Assembly: GCA_910584985.1 (NCBI GenBank)
Contig: CAJUDJ010000028.1
Coordinates: 1-20,899 of the forward strand
Direction: 5' to 3'
Length of the DNA stretch: 20,899 nt
Origin: an uncultured Eubacterium sp.
GTDB taxonomy: Bacteria > Bacillota > Clostridia > Oscillospirales > Acutalibacteraceae
Positions 1 through 6,805 of the stretch are shown in pieces. Under the pieces are notes generated by a model. The model did not search any database. It saw only the letters and a program-made list of their open reading frames with translations, and was not told the origin of the DNA. The position numbers were made by a program, and so were the translations under genes. Every line of letters begins with the position of its first letter. The stretch's first letter is position 1.

Positions 1-501
1 AGCCGTAATATCCTTTGGAATATCAACAAGAACCGGCCCTTTTCTGCCGCTTTGTGCAATTTCAAATGCCCGGCGCAGCGTTACAGCAAGCTCTTTAACA
101 TCCTTAACCATGAAATTATGCTTTGTTATCGGCATTGTAATACCTGTAATATCAACCTCCTGAAAAGAATCCCTGCCAAGACCTGATGTTGCATAATTGC
201 AGGTAATGGCAACAACAGGGATGGAATCCATATAAGCTGTTGCAATTCCTGTTACAAGATTTGTGGAACCGGGACCCGAGGTGGCAAAGCAAACGCCAAC
301 CTTGCCTGTTGCCCTACTGTATCCGTCCGCAGCATGCGAAGCACCCTGCTCATGCGCAGTAAGAATATGATTGAAAGTATCGCCGTATTTATAAAGCTCA
401 TCAAAAATATTAAGAATTGTTCCGCCGGGATAACCGAACACGGTATCAACACCCTGCTCCTTAAGAACCTCCAGAACGATCTGTGAACCGTTTAATTTCA
501 T
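1..501 (-). CDS. ilvB: Acetolactate synthase large subunit, N-terminal part (partial)
   Basis: The enzyme condenses two pyruvates (or pyruvate and 2-oxobutyrate) using thiamine diphosphate, the first common step of valine, leucine and isoleucine synthesis. The 167 codons present cover the pyrimidine-binding domain. Seen are the VFGYPGG motif (residues 21-27), the AHEQGASHAADGYSR segment with the presumed catalytic Glu at 51, the SGPGSTNLVTG motif (75-85) and an FQEVDITGIT..TKHN block (113-129). The start at 501 is fixed by AGGAGGGTT at 505-513. The gene leaves the window at position 1. The promoter gives a leader of only about 26 nt, so there is no room for a T-box or attenuator. Other ThDP enzymes such as oxalyl-CoA decarboxylase share the fold, but the FQEVD..GIT..TKHN block favours acetolactate synthase. 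Confidence 0.93.
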   Translation of the reverse strand, partial: MKLNGSQIVLEVLKEQGVDTVFGYPGGTILNIFDELYKYGDTFNHILTAHEQGASHAADGYSRATGKVGVCFATSGPGSTNLVTGIATAYMDSIPVVAITCNYATSGLGRDSFQEVDITGITMPITKHNFMVKDVKELAVTLRRAFEIAQSGRKGPVLVDIPKDITA

Positions 502-533
502 ATTAACCCTCCTACAATTTAATTTTAATAACT

Positions 534-562
534 ATTTTATTATTTTTATATTAATATGTCAA
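534..562 (-). promoter_or_regulatory. Promoter of ilvB
   Basis: On the minus strand TTGACA (562-557) and TAAAAT (539-534) are separated by 17 bp. Transcription should start near 527, about 26 nt before the ATG. It lies back to back with the ychF promoter. Confidence 0.75.
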
Positions 563-581
563 GATTTATCTTTATTTGATT

Positions 582-610
582 TTGACAAATTCCTTAAGCT
601 GTGATAGAAT
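582..610 (+). promoter_or_regulatory. Promoter of ychF
   Basis: TTGACA at 582-587 and TAGAAT at 605-610 with a 17-bp spacer, about 50 bp before the ychF start. The -35 is perfect and the -10 matches five of six. Confidence 0.8.
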
Positions 611-658
611 GCTTTTTGTTAAATAATTTATAAATGATAAAAGGCTGTGGTGAAGATT

Positions 659-1753
659 ATGAAGCTTGGAATCGTAGGACTTCCGAATGTCGGAAAAAGC
701 ACATTATTCAATGCAATTACAAATGCAGGCGCGCAGAGTGCCAATTATCCTTTCTGCACAATTGAGCCCAATGTGGGAATGGTAAGCGTTCCCGATGAAA
801 GACTGGATAAGCTTGCAGAAATGTACTGCCCCGATAAATTCACGCCTGCAACAATTGAATTTGTTGATATTGCAGGATTGGTAAAAGGTGCATCCAAGGG
901 CGAGGGACTTGGCAATAAGTTTTTGAGTCATATCCGGGAAGTGGATTCCGTTATCCATGTTGTAAGATGCTTTGAAAATAACGATATAACGCATGTTGAC
1001 GGTTCGATTGACCCTGCAAGAGATATTGAAACAATCAATCTTGAGCTTGTTTTATCAGACCTTGATATTCTTTCCAGAAGAATAGACAGCAGAAAAAAAG
1101 CTATGAAGGGCGACAGAACCATTGCACCCGAGGTGGCTTTCCTGGAAAGGCTCTATGCCGAAATGGAAAGCGGAAAAACAGCAAGAGCCGTTGAAATTTC
1201 CGAGGAGGAACAGGAATATCTTAAAGAGGTTTCCCTGCTTACAATTAAGCCTGTGATTTATGCCTGCAATATGAGCGAGGATGATTTTGCAAACGGAATT
1301 GAAAACAATAAGAATTATAACATTGTTAAGAAAATTGCAGCAGAAGAAGGCGCAGAAACCCTTCCCATCTGTGCTGAAATGGAAGCAGAAATTGCAACGC
1401 TTGATGAGGATGAAAAGGAAATTTTCCTTGCTGATATGGGGCTTGAAAAAAGCGGACTTGACAGGCTTATCAAAAAAAGCTATCACCTGCTTGGCTTAAT
1501 ATCCTTTCTTACCGCCGGCAAAAAAGAAGTAAGGGCGTGGACAATTAAAGAAGGCACAAAAGCGCCGCAGGCAGCCGGAAAAATCCACACGGATTTTGAA
1601 CGCGGTTTTATAAGAGCCGAGGTTGTTGCCTTTGATGATTTAACGGAAAACGGAAGTCTCAGTGCCTGCAGGGAAAAAGGACTTGTTAAAAGCGAAGGCA
1701 AAGAATATGTTATGAAGGACGGAGATATTGTTGAATTCAGATTTAATGTCTAA
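659..1753 (+). CDS. ychF: Ribosome-binding ATPase YchF/OLA1 (Obg-related)
   Basis: YchF is a universal TRAFAC P-loop protein of the Obg family that prefers ATP to GTP and binds ribosomes; in several bacteria it affects stress responses. The 364-residue product has the usual family length. Seen are the P-loop GLPNVGKS (residues 7-14), the characteristic SANYPFCTIEPN switch region, a DIAGLVKGAS G3 region, and NMSE in place of the NKxD guanine-specificity motif, as in ATP-using members. The end is a TGS domain (ITAGKKEVRAW-like start through FERGFIRAEV). An in-frame GTG lies at 647, but ATG 659 gives the family N-terminus and has GGTGA at 649-653. Confidence 0.95.
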   Translation: MKLGIVGLPNVGKSTLFNAITNAGAQSANYPFCTIEPNVGMVSVPDERLDKLAEMYCPDKFTPATIEFVDIAGLVKGASKGEGLGNKFLSHIREVDSVIHVVRCFENNDITHVDGSIDPARDIETINLELVLSDLDILSRRIDSRKKAMKGDRTIAPEVAFLERLYAEMESGKTARAVEISEEEQEYLKEVSLLTIKPVIYACNMSEDDFANGIENNKNYNIVKKIAAEEGAETLPICAEMEAEIATLDEDEKEIFLADMGLEKSGLDRLIKKSYHLLGLISFLTAGKKEVRAWTIKEGTKAPQAAGKIHTDFERGFIRAEVVAFDDLTENGSLSACREKGLVKSEGKEYVMKDGDIVEFRFNV

Positions 1754-1793
1754 TTCCGGTAAAATTCCTTTGTATTTACTGCAAAAATAAAAC

Positions 1794-1822
1794 TTGACGG
1801 AATATACTTTTAGGTGTATATT
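1794..1822 (+). promoter_or_regulatory. Promoter of the sigma-factor gene
   Basis: TTGACG at 1794-1799 and TATATT at 1817-1822 with a 17-bp spacer. The -10 covers an in-frame GTG at 1814, which rules that codon out as the start and leaves ATG 1841 or 1847. Confidence 0.75.
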
Positions 1823-1840
1823 AGAATAGGTGAAGAAGAT

Positions 1841-2413
1841 ATGAGGATGTTAAAAAACTTAACTGAAACTGAAATTCTTTCACTTTCCAAAGAAGGAGAT
1901 AATGAAGCATTAACCTTCATTATCACAAGATACAGAACAGCAGTTGAGGTTTTGGCTTCAAAGTATGCAGGCTTTGCAATTGAACGGGAGGATTTAATAC
2001 AGGAAGGAATGATTGGCCTTCTTGCAGCGGTCAAATCCTTTGATTGCAAAAAAGGAATCCTGTTCAGCACCTATTGCTGCACATGTATCAACAATTCTCT
2101 ACAAACGGCTCTTCGCAAGGTAAGCAGACGAAAAGATGTTCCCCCGGGAAACATTGTTCCGCTTGAAGAATGGTTCGCCGAAAACGGCGGTACCTCGCTG
2201 AGTGCCGAAGATTCTTTCCTTGCTCAGGAAAGCGTGTCAATGCTAACACAACAACTTCAGGATGAACTCTCCGAATTTGAAAACAATGTTTTGAGATTAC
2301 ATATGATTGGTTGCAGTTACAGTGAAATCGCAGAAAAATTAAGCAAAAACCCAAAGGCGATTGATAACGCTTTACAGCGCATTAGAAAGAAACTGAAAGT
2401 AGTTTCCTTCTGA
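1841..2413 (+). CDS. Sigma-70 family RNA polymerase sigma factor, SigH-like
   Basis: A 190-residue alternative sigma factor with regions 2 and 4 and no full region 3. Region 2 contains the core-binding segment EREDLIQEGMIGLLAAVKSFD, and region 4 ends with a helix-turn-helix ending KAIDNALQRIRKKL. Both resemble Bacillus SigH (sigma-30; NRHVKSIDNALQRVKRKL there). SigH drives post-exponential, competence or sporulation-entry genes in Firmicutes; which genes this one controls cannot be seen. The segment after region 2 contains four Cys close together (FSTYCCTC then a later Cys outside), unusual for this position. The start is ATG 1841 with an AGGTG element 8 nt upstream; ATG 1847 is possible. The zinc-ribbon gene follows 52 bp later. 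Confidence 0.85.
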   Translation: MRMLKNLTETEILSLSKEGDNEALTFIITRYRTAVEVLASKYAGFAIEREDLIQEGMIGLLAAVKSFDCKKGILFSTYCCTCINNSLQTALRKVSRRKDVPPGNIVPLEEWFAENGGTSLSAEDSFLAQESVSMLTQQLQDELSEFENNVLRLHMIGCSYSEIAEKLSKNPKAIDNALQRIRKKLKVVSF

Positions 2414-2423
2414 TTGTCCAGAG

Positions 2424-2436
2424 GTTGCACTGCAAC
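2424..2436. promoter_or_regulatory. Short palindrome before the zinc-ribbon gene
   Basis: GTTGCA C TGCAAC is a perfect 6-bp inverted repeat around one base, between the sigma-factor gene and the zinc-ribbon gene. It falls within a 17-bp spacer between weak elements TTGTCC (2414-2419) and TAATTT (2437-2442). It could be an operator or chance. Confidence 0.3.
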
Positions 2437-2465
2437 TAATTTTATATGAAAGAGAGGTTTAAAGG

Positions 2466-2741
2466 ATGTACGAAGATAAAACTTTAGTTTGCAAAGACTG
2501 CGGAAATGAATTCGTTTTCACAGCAGGCGAACAGGAATTTTATGCTGAAAAAGGCTTTGTAAACGAGCCGCAGAGATGCAAGGAATGCCGCAGCGCAAGA
2601 AAAGCAGCAGCAAAAGGCCCGAGAGAAATGCATGATGCTGTTTGTGCCAGCTGCGGAGCTGCATGCAAGGTTCCGTTCCAGCCAAGAGAAGACAGACCTG
2701 TTTATTGCAGTGAATGCTTTGCAAAAATGAATGAGGAATAA
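2466..2741 (+). CDS. Small double zinc-ribbon protein
   Basis: The 91-residue protein carries two four-cysteine zinc sites. The first is C9/C12 with C38/C41 around the NEFVFTAGEQEFYAEKG segment, matching the 'probable zinc-ribbon' type of short clostridial proteins. The second is C60/C63 with C81/C84. A lysine/alanine-rich linker separates them. There is no enzymatic motif; a nucleic-acid or protein-binding role is an inference from the fold. The start has AGAGAGG at 2451-2457. A rho-independent terminator follows immediately. It may be read through from the sigma-factor gene or from a weak promoter of its own. Confidence 0.8.
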   Translation: MYEDKTLVCKDCGNEFVFTAGEQEFYAEKGFVNEPQRCKECRSARKAAAKGPREMHDAVCASCGAACKVPFQPREDRPVYCSECFAKMNEE

Positions 2742-2750
2742 TTCAAAATT

Positions 2751-2785
2751 AAAGCCGTTTTTGTATTAAAACGGCTTTCTTTTTT
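2751..2785 (+). terminator. Rho-independent terminator after the zinc-ribbon gene
   Basis: Perfect 11-bp stem (2751-2761 with 2768-2778), 6-nt loop, then C and six T. Confidence 0.9.
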
Positions 2786-2794
2786 AAAAAAGTA

Positions 2795-2823
2795 TTGACA
2801 ACCATATATTCCTGTGATACTAT
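2795..2823 (+). promoter_or_regulatory. Promoter of tRNA-Ser(UGA)
   Basis: TTGACA at 2795-2800 is perfect; the best -10 at 17-bp spacing is TACTAT (2818-2823). Transcription should start close to 2830, just before the tRNA. Confidence 0.65.
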
Positions 2824-2837
2824 ATTCGAGCAGATAC

Positions 2838-2925
2838 GGAGAGGTATCGAAGCGGTCATAACGAGGCGGTCTTGAAAACCGTTTGGCCAAAAGCCACATG
2901 GGTTCGAATCCCATCCTCTCCGCCA
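2838..2925 (+). tRNA. tRNA-Ser (anticodon UGA)
   Basis: An 88-nt class II tRNA with encoded CCA. The acceptor stem pairs GGAGAGG (2838-2844) with CCTCTCC (2915-2921), discriminator G2922. The anticodon loop CTTGAAA (2871-2877) carries TGA at 2873-2875. The long variable arm and GGTTCGAATCC T arm are as expected for serine. It is a single-gene unit with its own promoter and terminator. Confidence 0.95.
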
Positions 2926-2930
2926 ATAAA

Positions 2931-2958
2931 AAAGAGTACCATCAGGTGCTCTTTTTTT
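2931..2958 (+). terminator. Terminator of tRNA-Ser(UGA)
   Basis: Stem AAAGAGTACC (2931-2940) with GGTGCTCTTT (2945-2954), one G-U pair, 4-nt loop ATCA, then T-rich sequence. Confidence 0.85.
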
Positions 2959-3026
2959 ACTTATATAGGTATGAGATTTCGATTTTTCATAAAGCACAGC
3001 AAAATTTTCAGTTTAACAGAAAGAAT

Positions 3027-3072
3027 AAACACAAAACAGAAACAACATTACTGTTGTTTCTGTTTTGTGTTT
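3027..3072. terminator. Bidirectional terminator with a perfect 21-bp stem
   Basis: Positions 3027-3047 pair perfectly with 3052-3072 around a TTAC loop (GTAA read on the minus strand). It lies 20 bp past the stop of the minus-strand surface-protein gene and downstream of the plus-strand tRNA, so it most likely ends the four-gene ABC operon and blocks read-through in both directions. Confidence 0.85.
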
Positions 3073-3091
3073 TAATAAAAATTCCGATATT

Positions 3092-4027
3092 TTATAATCT
3101 CATTTCATCCTCTTTGCGCTGTTTTGAGGAATGAACAGCAGCTGTTATGCCAAAACCAAGCCCGCCGCCTGCAGCCAGACCAATCAGAATAAACAGCCAC
3201 CACAGCGGATATTTTTGTTTTTCCTTTTCTTCTGGTTCTTCGGTAATTTCAACTTTTTCCTCAATAATTGTCGACAAATCAACCGTCTGTGAATAATTCT
3301 CACCGAATTCATCCTCATAGCTGATTACGGCAGTTCCCGTTGCTTCGCCAAGCTTCTCCGTGCTTACTCTGAAATTCGTGCTCCCTGTTGCACTTGTTCC
3401 GGCCTGAATTTCACCGATAAACAAAGCGCTGCCTGTTTCAAGCCCATCAACGGCAAACGAAATTTTGCAGTTGCGGATTATACTCTTCCCCGTATTCATA
3501 AGAATCGGAGAAACCGTTTCCGTGTTGCCTTGTGTAACCTTAACAGGAAGCATAAGTGCATCATATTCAAGCGAAACCGGTTGCTTAATATTGATGCTGA
3601 TGATATCTGATGCCGAATACGGCGTATAATATTTATCCTCATATTCAACCGTTAGGTTCAGCTTATGTTCACCTGTTGCTGCTGTTTTTGAAGCGACAAG
3701 CGGCACTTTCCATGTGTAAGAGCTGTTTGCACTAATTTTTTCCACAAACTTTGTGCCTGTACCGCTTACTTTAATATCGCCGCTTTCCTCTGTAAGAGAA
3801 AGCTTTATATTGCTTACCGCTTTTGTTTTGCTGAAATTTTTAATTACAATTTCAACTGCTTTTTCCGCATCGGGTGAAAGACTGTCCCCTTCCATTTTAT
3901 AAGAGGTAAGCATAACTCTCGGATTGGAGGCATCCGTTTTTTCCTCAGCTACATCCTCGGCATAAACCACGGCAGCAAAGGAAAAGCACAGTACAAAAGT
4001 TAAAATAAATGTTAAAAACTTTTTCAT
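3092..4027 (-). CDS. Secreted, C-terminally membrane-anchored CARDB/S-layer-like protein of the ABC operon
   Basis: A 311-residue surface protein. Residues 1-23 form a signal peptide ending VYA-ED. The body consists of beta-rich Ig/CARDB-like repeats, with typical phrases such as 'PVKVTQGNTETVSPILMNTG'. An acidic EEPEEKEK linker is followed by one membrane helix (about 274-298) and a short basic tail, so the body sits outside. It is the last gene of the operon, 3 nt after the second permease, with AGGGAG inside that gene as ribosome site. COG1361-type proteins of this shape commonly accompany FtsX-type transporters in Clostridia. A role in substrate capture or signalling is inferred. I see no lipobox. 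Confidence 0.82.
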   Translation of the reverse strand: MKKFLTFILTFVLCFSFAAVVYAEDVAEEKTDASNPRVMLTSYKMEGDSLSPDAEKAVEIVIKNFSKTKAVSNIKLSLTEESGDIKVSGTGTKFVEKISANSSYTWKVPLVASKTAATGEHKLNLTVEYEDKYYTPYSASDIISINIKQPVSLEYDALMLPVKVTQGNTETVSPILMNTGKSIIRNCKISFAVDGLETGSALFIGEIQAGTSATGSTNFRVSTEKLGEATGTAVISYEDEFGENYSQTVDLSTIIEEKVEITEEPEEKEKQKYPLWWLFILIGLAAGGGLGFGITAAVHSSKQRKEDEMRL

Positions 4028-4030
4028 ATT

Positions 4031-6805
4031 CTACAACTCCCTTATATTATCAATAATGCTGTTTTTTATTTCTTTATGGATTTTCAGCCACAGGTTTATA
4101 CTGCATACACCAAACAGAACTGCACAGGCAAGCACTGTCTGCCAGATATGAATATCCAGATAGAATGCAGCCGTGCTGTCTTTAACCTTGGTAACAATAA
4201 AAGCAATCAGCATAAATATGCCGAAAAGACCGAATCCGGATGCAAAGCTGATTGTGAAAGTGGTAAGAAGCTGACGCATATACGCATTCATAATGATATT
4301 CACCGAGGCGCCGACTGCACGCATTGTTCCGATTTTCCGCTTGCTTTCCCTTATCTTTGAAGACATGGAATTATTAATAATGCTTGCACTTATGCTTAAA
4401 AACAGAATAATAATTGAAATCATAGAGAAAAGTACTGTGTTATAATATTTTCGGTTTGCCTGTGCACTTGCAAAATCCGATTCAATATAAGAATCTTTTA
4501 CATTTGAAGTGATGGTTGACAGAAATTCATTCATATACAACTCTGTTTCCTCATCACAGTCGGTTTTCAAAGAAATATTTATATTTCTGAATTTCTCATA
4601 TTCAGAAAAATGCCGCATTCCCGATACGGTTGTAACCGCCTTTAATTGATTTCCGATTCCGAAATAAATTTCATCCATAAAATTTTCCGGCTCTTCTGAT
4701 AATATTGCACCAACGGTAACCTCCCTGTCTTTTCTGGAATAATCGCCTTTCAATTCAAATGTTTCATCCACATCACTGCCCCAGATAACACTCAGCTTTA
4801 TTTTATCGCCTGCTTTTATATCGCGCTCTGCCTGCATAAACTGCGTCTTTTTTTTATTGATTTTATCATCAATCCGCGGTGCCATACCATAGCCGCTATC
4901 ACTTTGGTTTGTAAAATAAAACGCAAATTCCGTTGGCGCAAACAGAATAATTTCCTCACCTGAATTGAGCTTATTGATATCAATTCTGCCGTCAACAACG
5001 GAATCGTTCAATTTGGCGATAATTTCAGGCGAATATGCTTCTATACCTGTTTCATAAAGCATTTCGGAATAGCCGTATTTCTGCATAACAGGGCCATACT
5101 GTTTTTCATAATCGTTTGCAAGATAAGAATCAATTTCATTCTGATTCAGATAAATAAATTCCGATGTTTCGCTGTCATAATAATTAGCCGAATTGCAGGC
5201 ATAAAGCGTTTTTAGATACGGCGTAAATTCATCAAACAGCATAAAGGCATTGCAGCGCTGTGCACCGAATGCACTTTTTACATAAGGAGATGCAAGTGCT
5301 TTCTGAAGATCATTATTTGTAAAACCACCTTCATATTCTAATATGTTTACACCAGCGATTACATTTCCCGGCGGAACTTTTAAAGTATAGTCATAATTAT
5401 AGGACATATAATCTTCGACATCTGCTTTTTCTGTTTTATAGGATGAAAAGCCATAGCAGGAAACAAAAATAGTAAGAACCAGTATAACAATAACCGCCGT
5501 ATTTGTTTTTCTGCTGAAAAGCATTTCCCTGTGTGCTATTAGAGCTGATGGGCTGAACTGTTTTTTGGAAACAATCTTCTTTTTCCTCATTTTTCTTGCA
5601 TATTCTATGTTTCTTACAGACTGCACAGGGGAAATTTTAGCTGCCGAAACAAGCGGAATCAATGCTGCACACATAACACAGATAATGCCGAAAACTGCAC
5701 AGCCGATAAGCACACGCCAATCGGGAATAAAGATGAAGCTGTCCCCCATCAGCTTTGAAATTCCGTAAACAAGCGCATAAGACAGAATTATGCTTACCGG
5801 GGCGGAAATAAGGCTGATTATAAAGGCTTCCCTGCCGAATATATGAATAATCTGGCGTTTTGTTGCACCAACGGTGCGAAGCATTCCAATCTGCTTTTTG
5901 CGTTCTTTCAGATTGGAATTAAACGCATTTACAATGCCCATACAGGAGGCAGCAAGCAGAACCACAGCCAGAATAACAGCAAAGATAATATCTGTTTTCA
6001 GAGAATCCGTTTCATCGCCGCTTTGATTTGTAAAATACGCCATAACATAGTTGTCGTATTCAAAAGCAGTTTTATCATTTACCAAATAGGTAAAGAAAGT
6101 TTTAAAGTTTCCGTTTTCATTGTTATTATTTTCTGTGATATAAGAAATAAGCAGTTCTTTTCCCCCGGCTTCTGCAACCGTATCATCGCTTACAAATGCA
6201 GAAGGAATTAAATTCAGGCAATCATTTGAAGCTGCCAGATTTGATTTTTTATTTTCGGCAATTCCAACAAGCGTATAGCTTTTCTCAACCGGCTCGGCAA
6301 GAAATTCCATACCGTTCTGAATCAGCATATGAATCGTTATTGTATCCCCGATTTCAGCATCAGGGCAAAGCGACATATAGGCTGCTTTCTCAAGCGCAAT
6401 TTCATTTTCCTGTTTCGGATATGCACCCTCAACAAAAGTAAGATAGGAAATATTCTTTGTTTTTTGATCAAGCCGTGCCACTGAAATTTTATTGTCCCTG
6501 CTTTGCTCTGAATACACACTGCCGATTACATATGCAAAGCTGTAATCAGACACTACACCCTCCTGCACTGCCTGCTGCAAAAGTGCTTCACTTGCATCCA
6601 CATAGCAGCCGTCCTGCGCACCAACCGTGTTATTCTGTATTTCTTCCATGGAGGTTTTCATACAGGAAAGAAAGAACAGAACACTGGATGAAAAAACCAT
6701 AGACAGAATAATGCCCAGAATCAGCAGTGTGTACTGCCCTTTCCGCTTTATTAAATTTTTTCCTGCAATGGAATTAACCGTTAATTTTTTATTTTTCATA
6801 ATCAT
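4031..6805 (-). CDS. FtsX/MacB-type ABC transporter permease, second copy
   Basis: A 924-residue permease made of two FtsX-like halves. A basic N-terminus precedes TM1 (about 24-46). Then come a first outside domain, three helices of an FtsX unit with the RTVGATKRQIIHIFGREAF coupling motif, a further helix, a second outside domain of about 300 residues, and a final three-helix unit with GTMRAVGA. Eight helices are estimated by eye. It ends KNSIIDNIREL like its neighbour. Its ATG overlaps the TGA of the upstream permease (6802-6805); an ATG at 6799 is equally good, with AGGGA 10 nt before it. Such permeases move no bulk solute but transmit ATP hydrolysis to outside domains (peptide or lipid handling, resistance, signalling). 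The substrate is unknown. Confidence 0.88.
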   Translation of the reverse strand: MIMKNKKLTVNSIAGKNLIKRKGQYTLLILGIILSMVFSSSVLFFLSCMKTSMEEIQNNTVGAQDGCYVDASEALLQQAVQEGVVSDYSFAYVIGSVYSEQSRDNKISVARLDQKTKNISYLTFVEGAYPKQENEIALEKAAYMSLCPDAEIGDTITIHMLIQNGMEFLAEPVEKSYTLVGIAENKKSNLAASNDCLNLIPSAFVSDDTVAEAGGKELLISYITENNNNENGNFKTFFTYLVNDKTAFEYDNYVMAYFTNQSGDETDSLKTDIIFAVILAVVLLAASCMGIVNAFNSNLKERKKQIGMLRTVGATKRQIIHIFGREAFIISLISAPVSIILSYALVYGISKLMGDSFIFIPDWRVLIGCAVFGIICVMCAALIPLVSAAKISPVQSVRNIEYARKMRKKKIVSKKQFSPSALIAHREMLFSRKTNTAVIVILVLTIFVSCYGFSSYKTEKADVEDYMSYNYDYTLKVPPGNVIAGVNILEYEGGFTNNDLQKALASPYVKSAFGAQRCNAFMLFDEFTPYLKTLYACNSANYYDSETSEFIYLNQNEIDSYLANDYEKQYGPVMQKYGYSEMLYETGIEAYSPEIIAKLNDSVVDGRIDINKLNSGEEIILFAPTEFAFYFTNQSDSGYGMAPRIDDKINKKKTQFMQAERDIKAGDKIKLSVIWGSDVDETFELKGDYSRKDREVTVGAILSEEPENFMDEIYFGIGNQLKAVTTVSGMRHFSEYEKFRNINISLKTDCDEETELYMNEFLSTITSNVKDSYIESDFASAQANRKYYNTVLFSMISIIILFLSISASIINNSMSSKIRESKRKIGTMRAVGASVNIIMNAYMRQLLTTFTISFASGFGLFGIFMLIAFIVTKVKDSTAAFYLDIHIWQTVLACAVLFGVCSINLWLKIHKEIKNSIIDNIREL

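Noticed and set aside
252..452. 66-residue minus-strand frame inside the left gene
   Set aside because: It overlaps ilvB on the same strand in another frame; ilvB has all family motifs and a ribosome site.
704..1701. Several antisense frames across ychF
   Set aside because: No ribosome sites, no recognisable motifs; shadows of a highly conserved gene.
2702..3134. Short frames over tRNA-Ser(UGA) and its terminator
   Set aside because: They cross a clear tRNA and two terminators; no plausible start.
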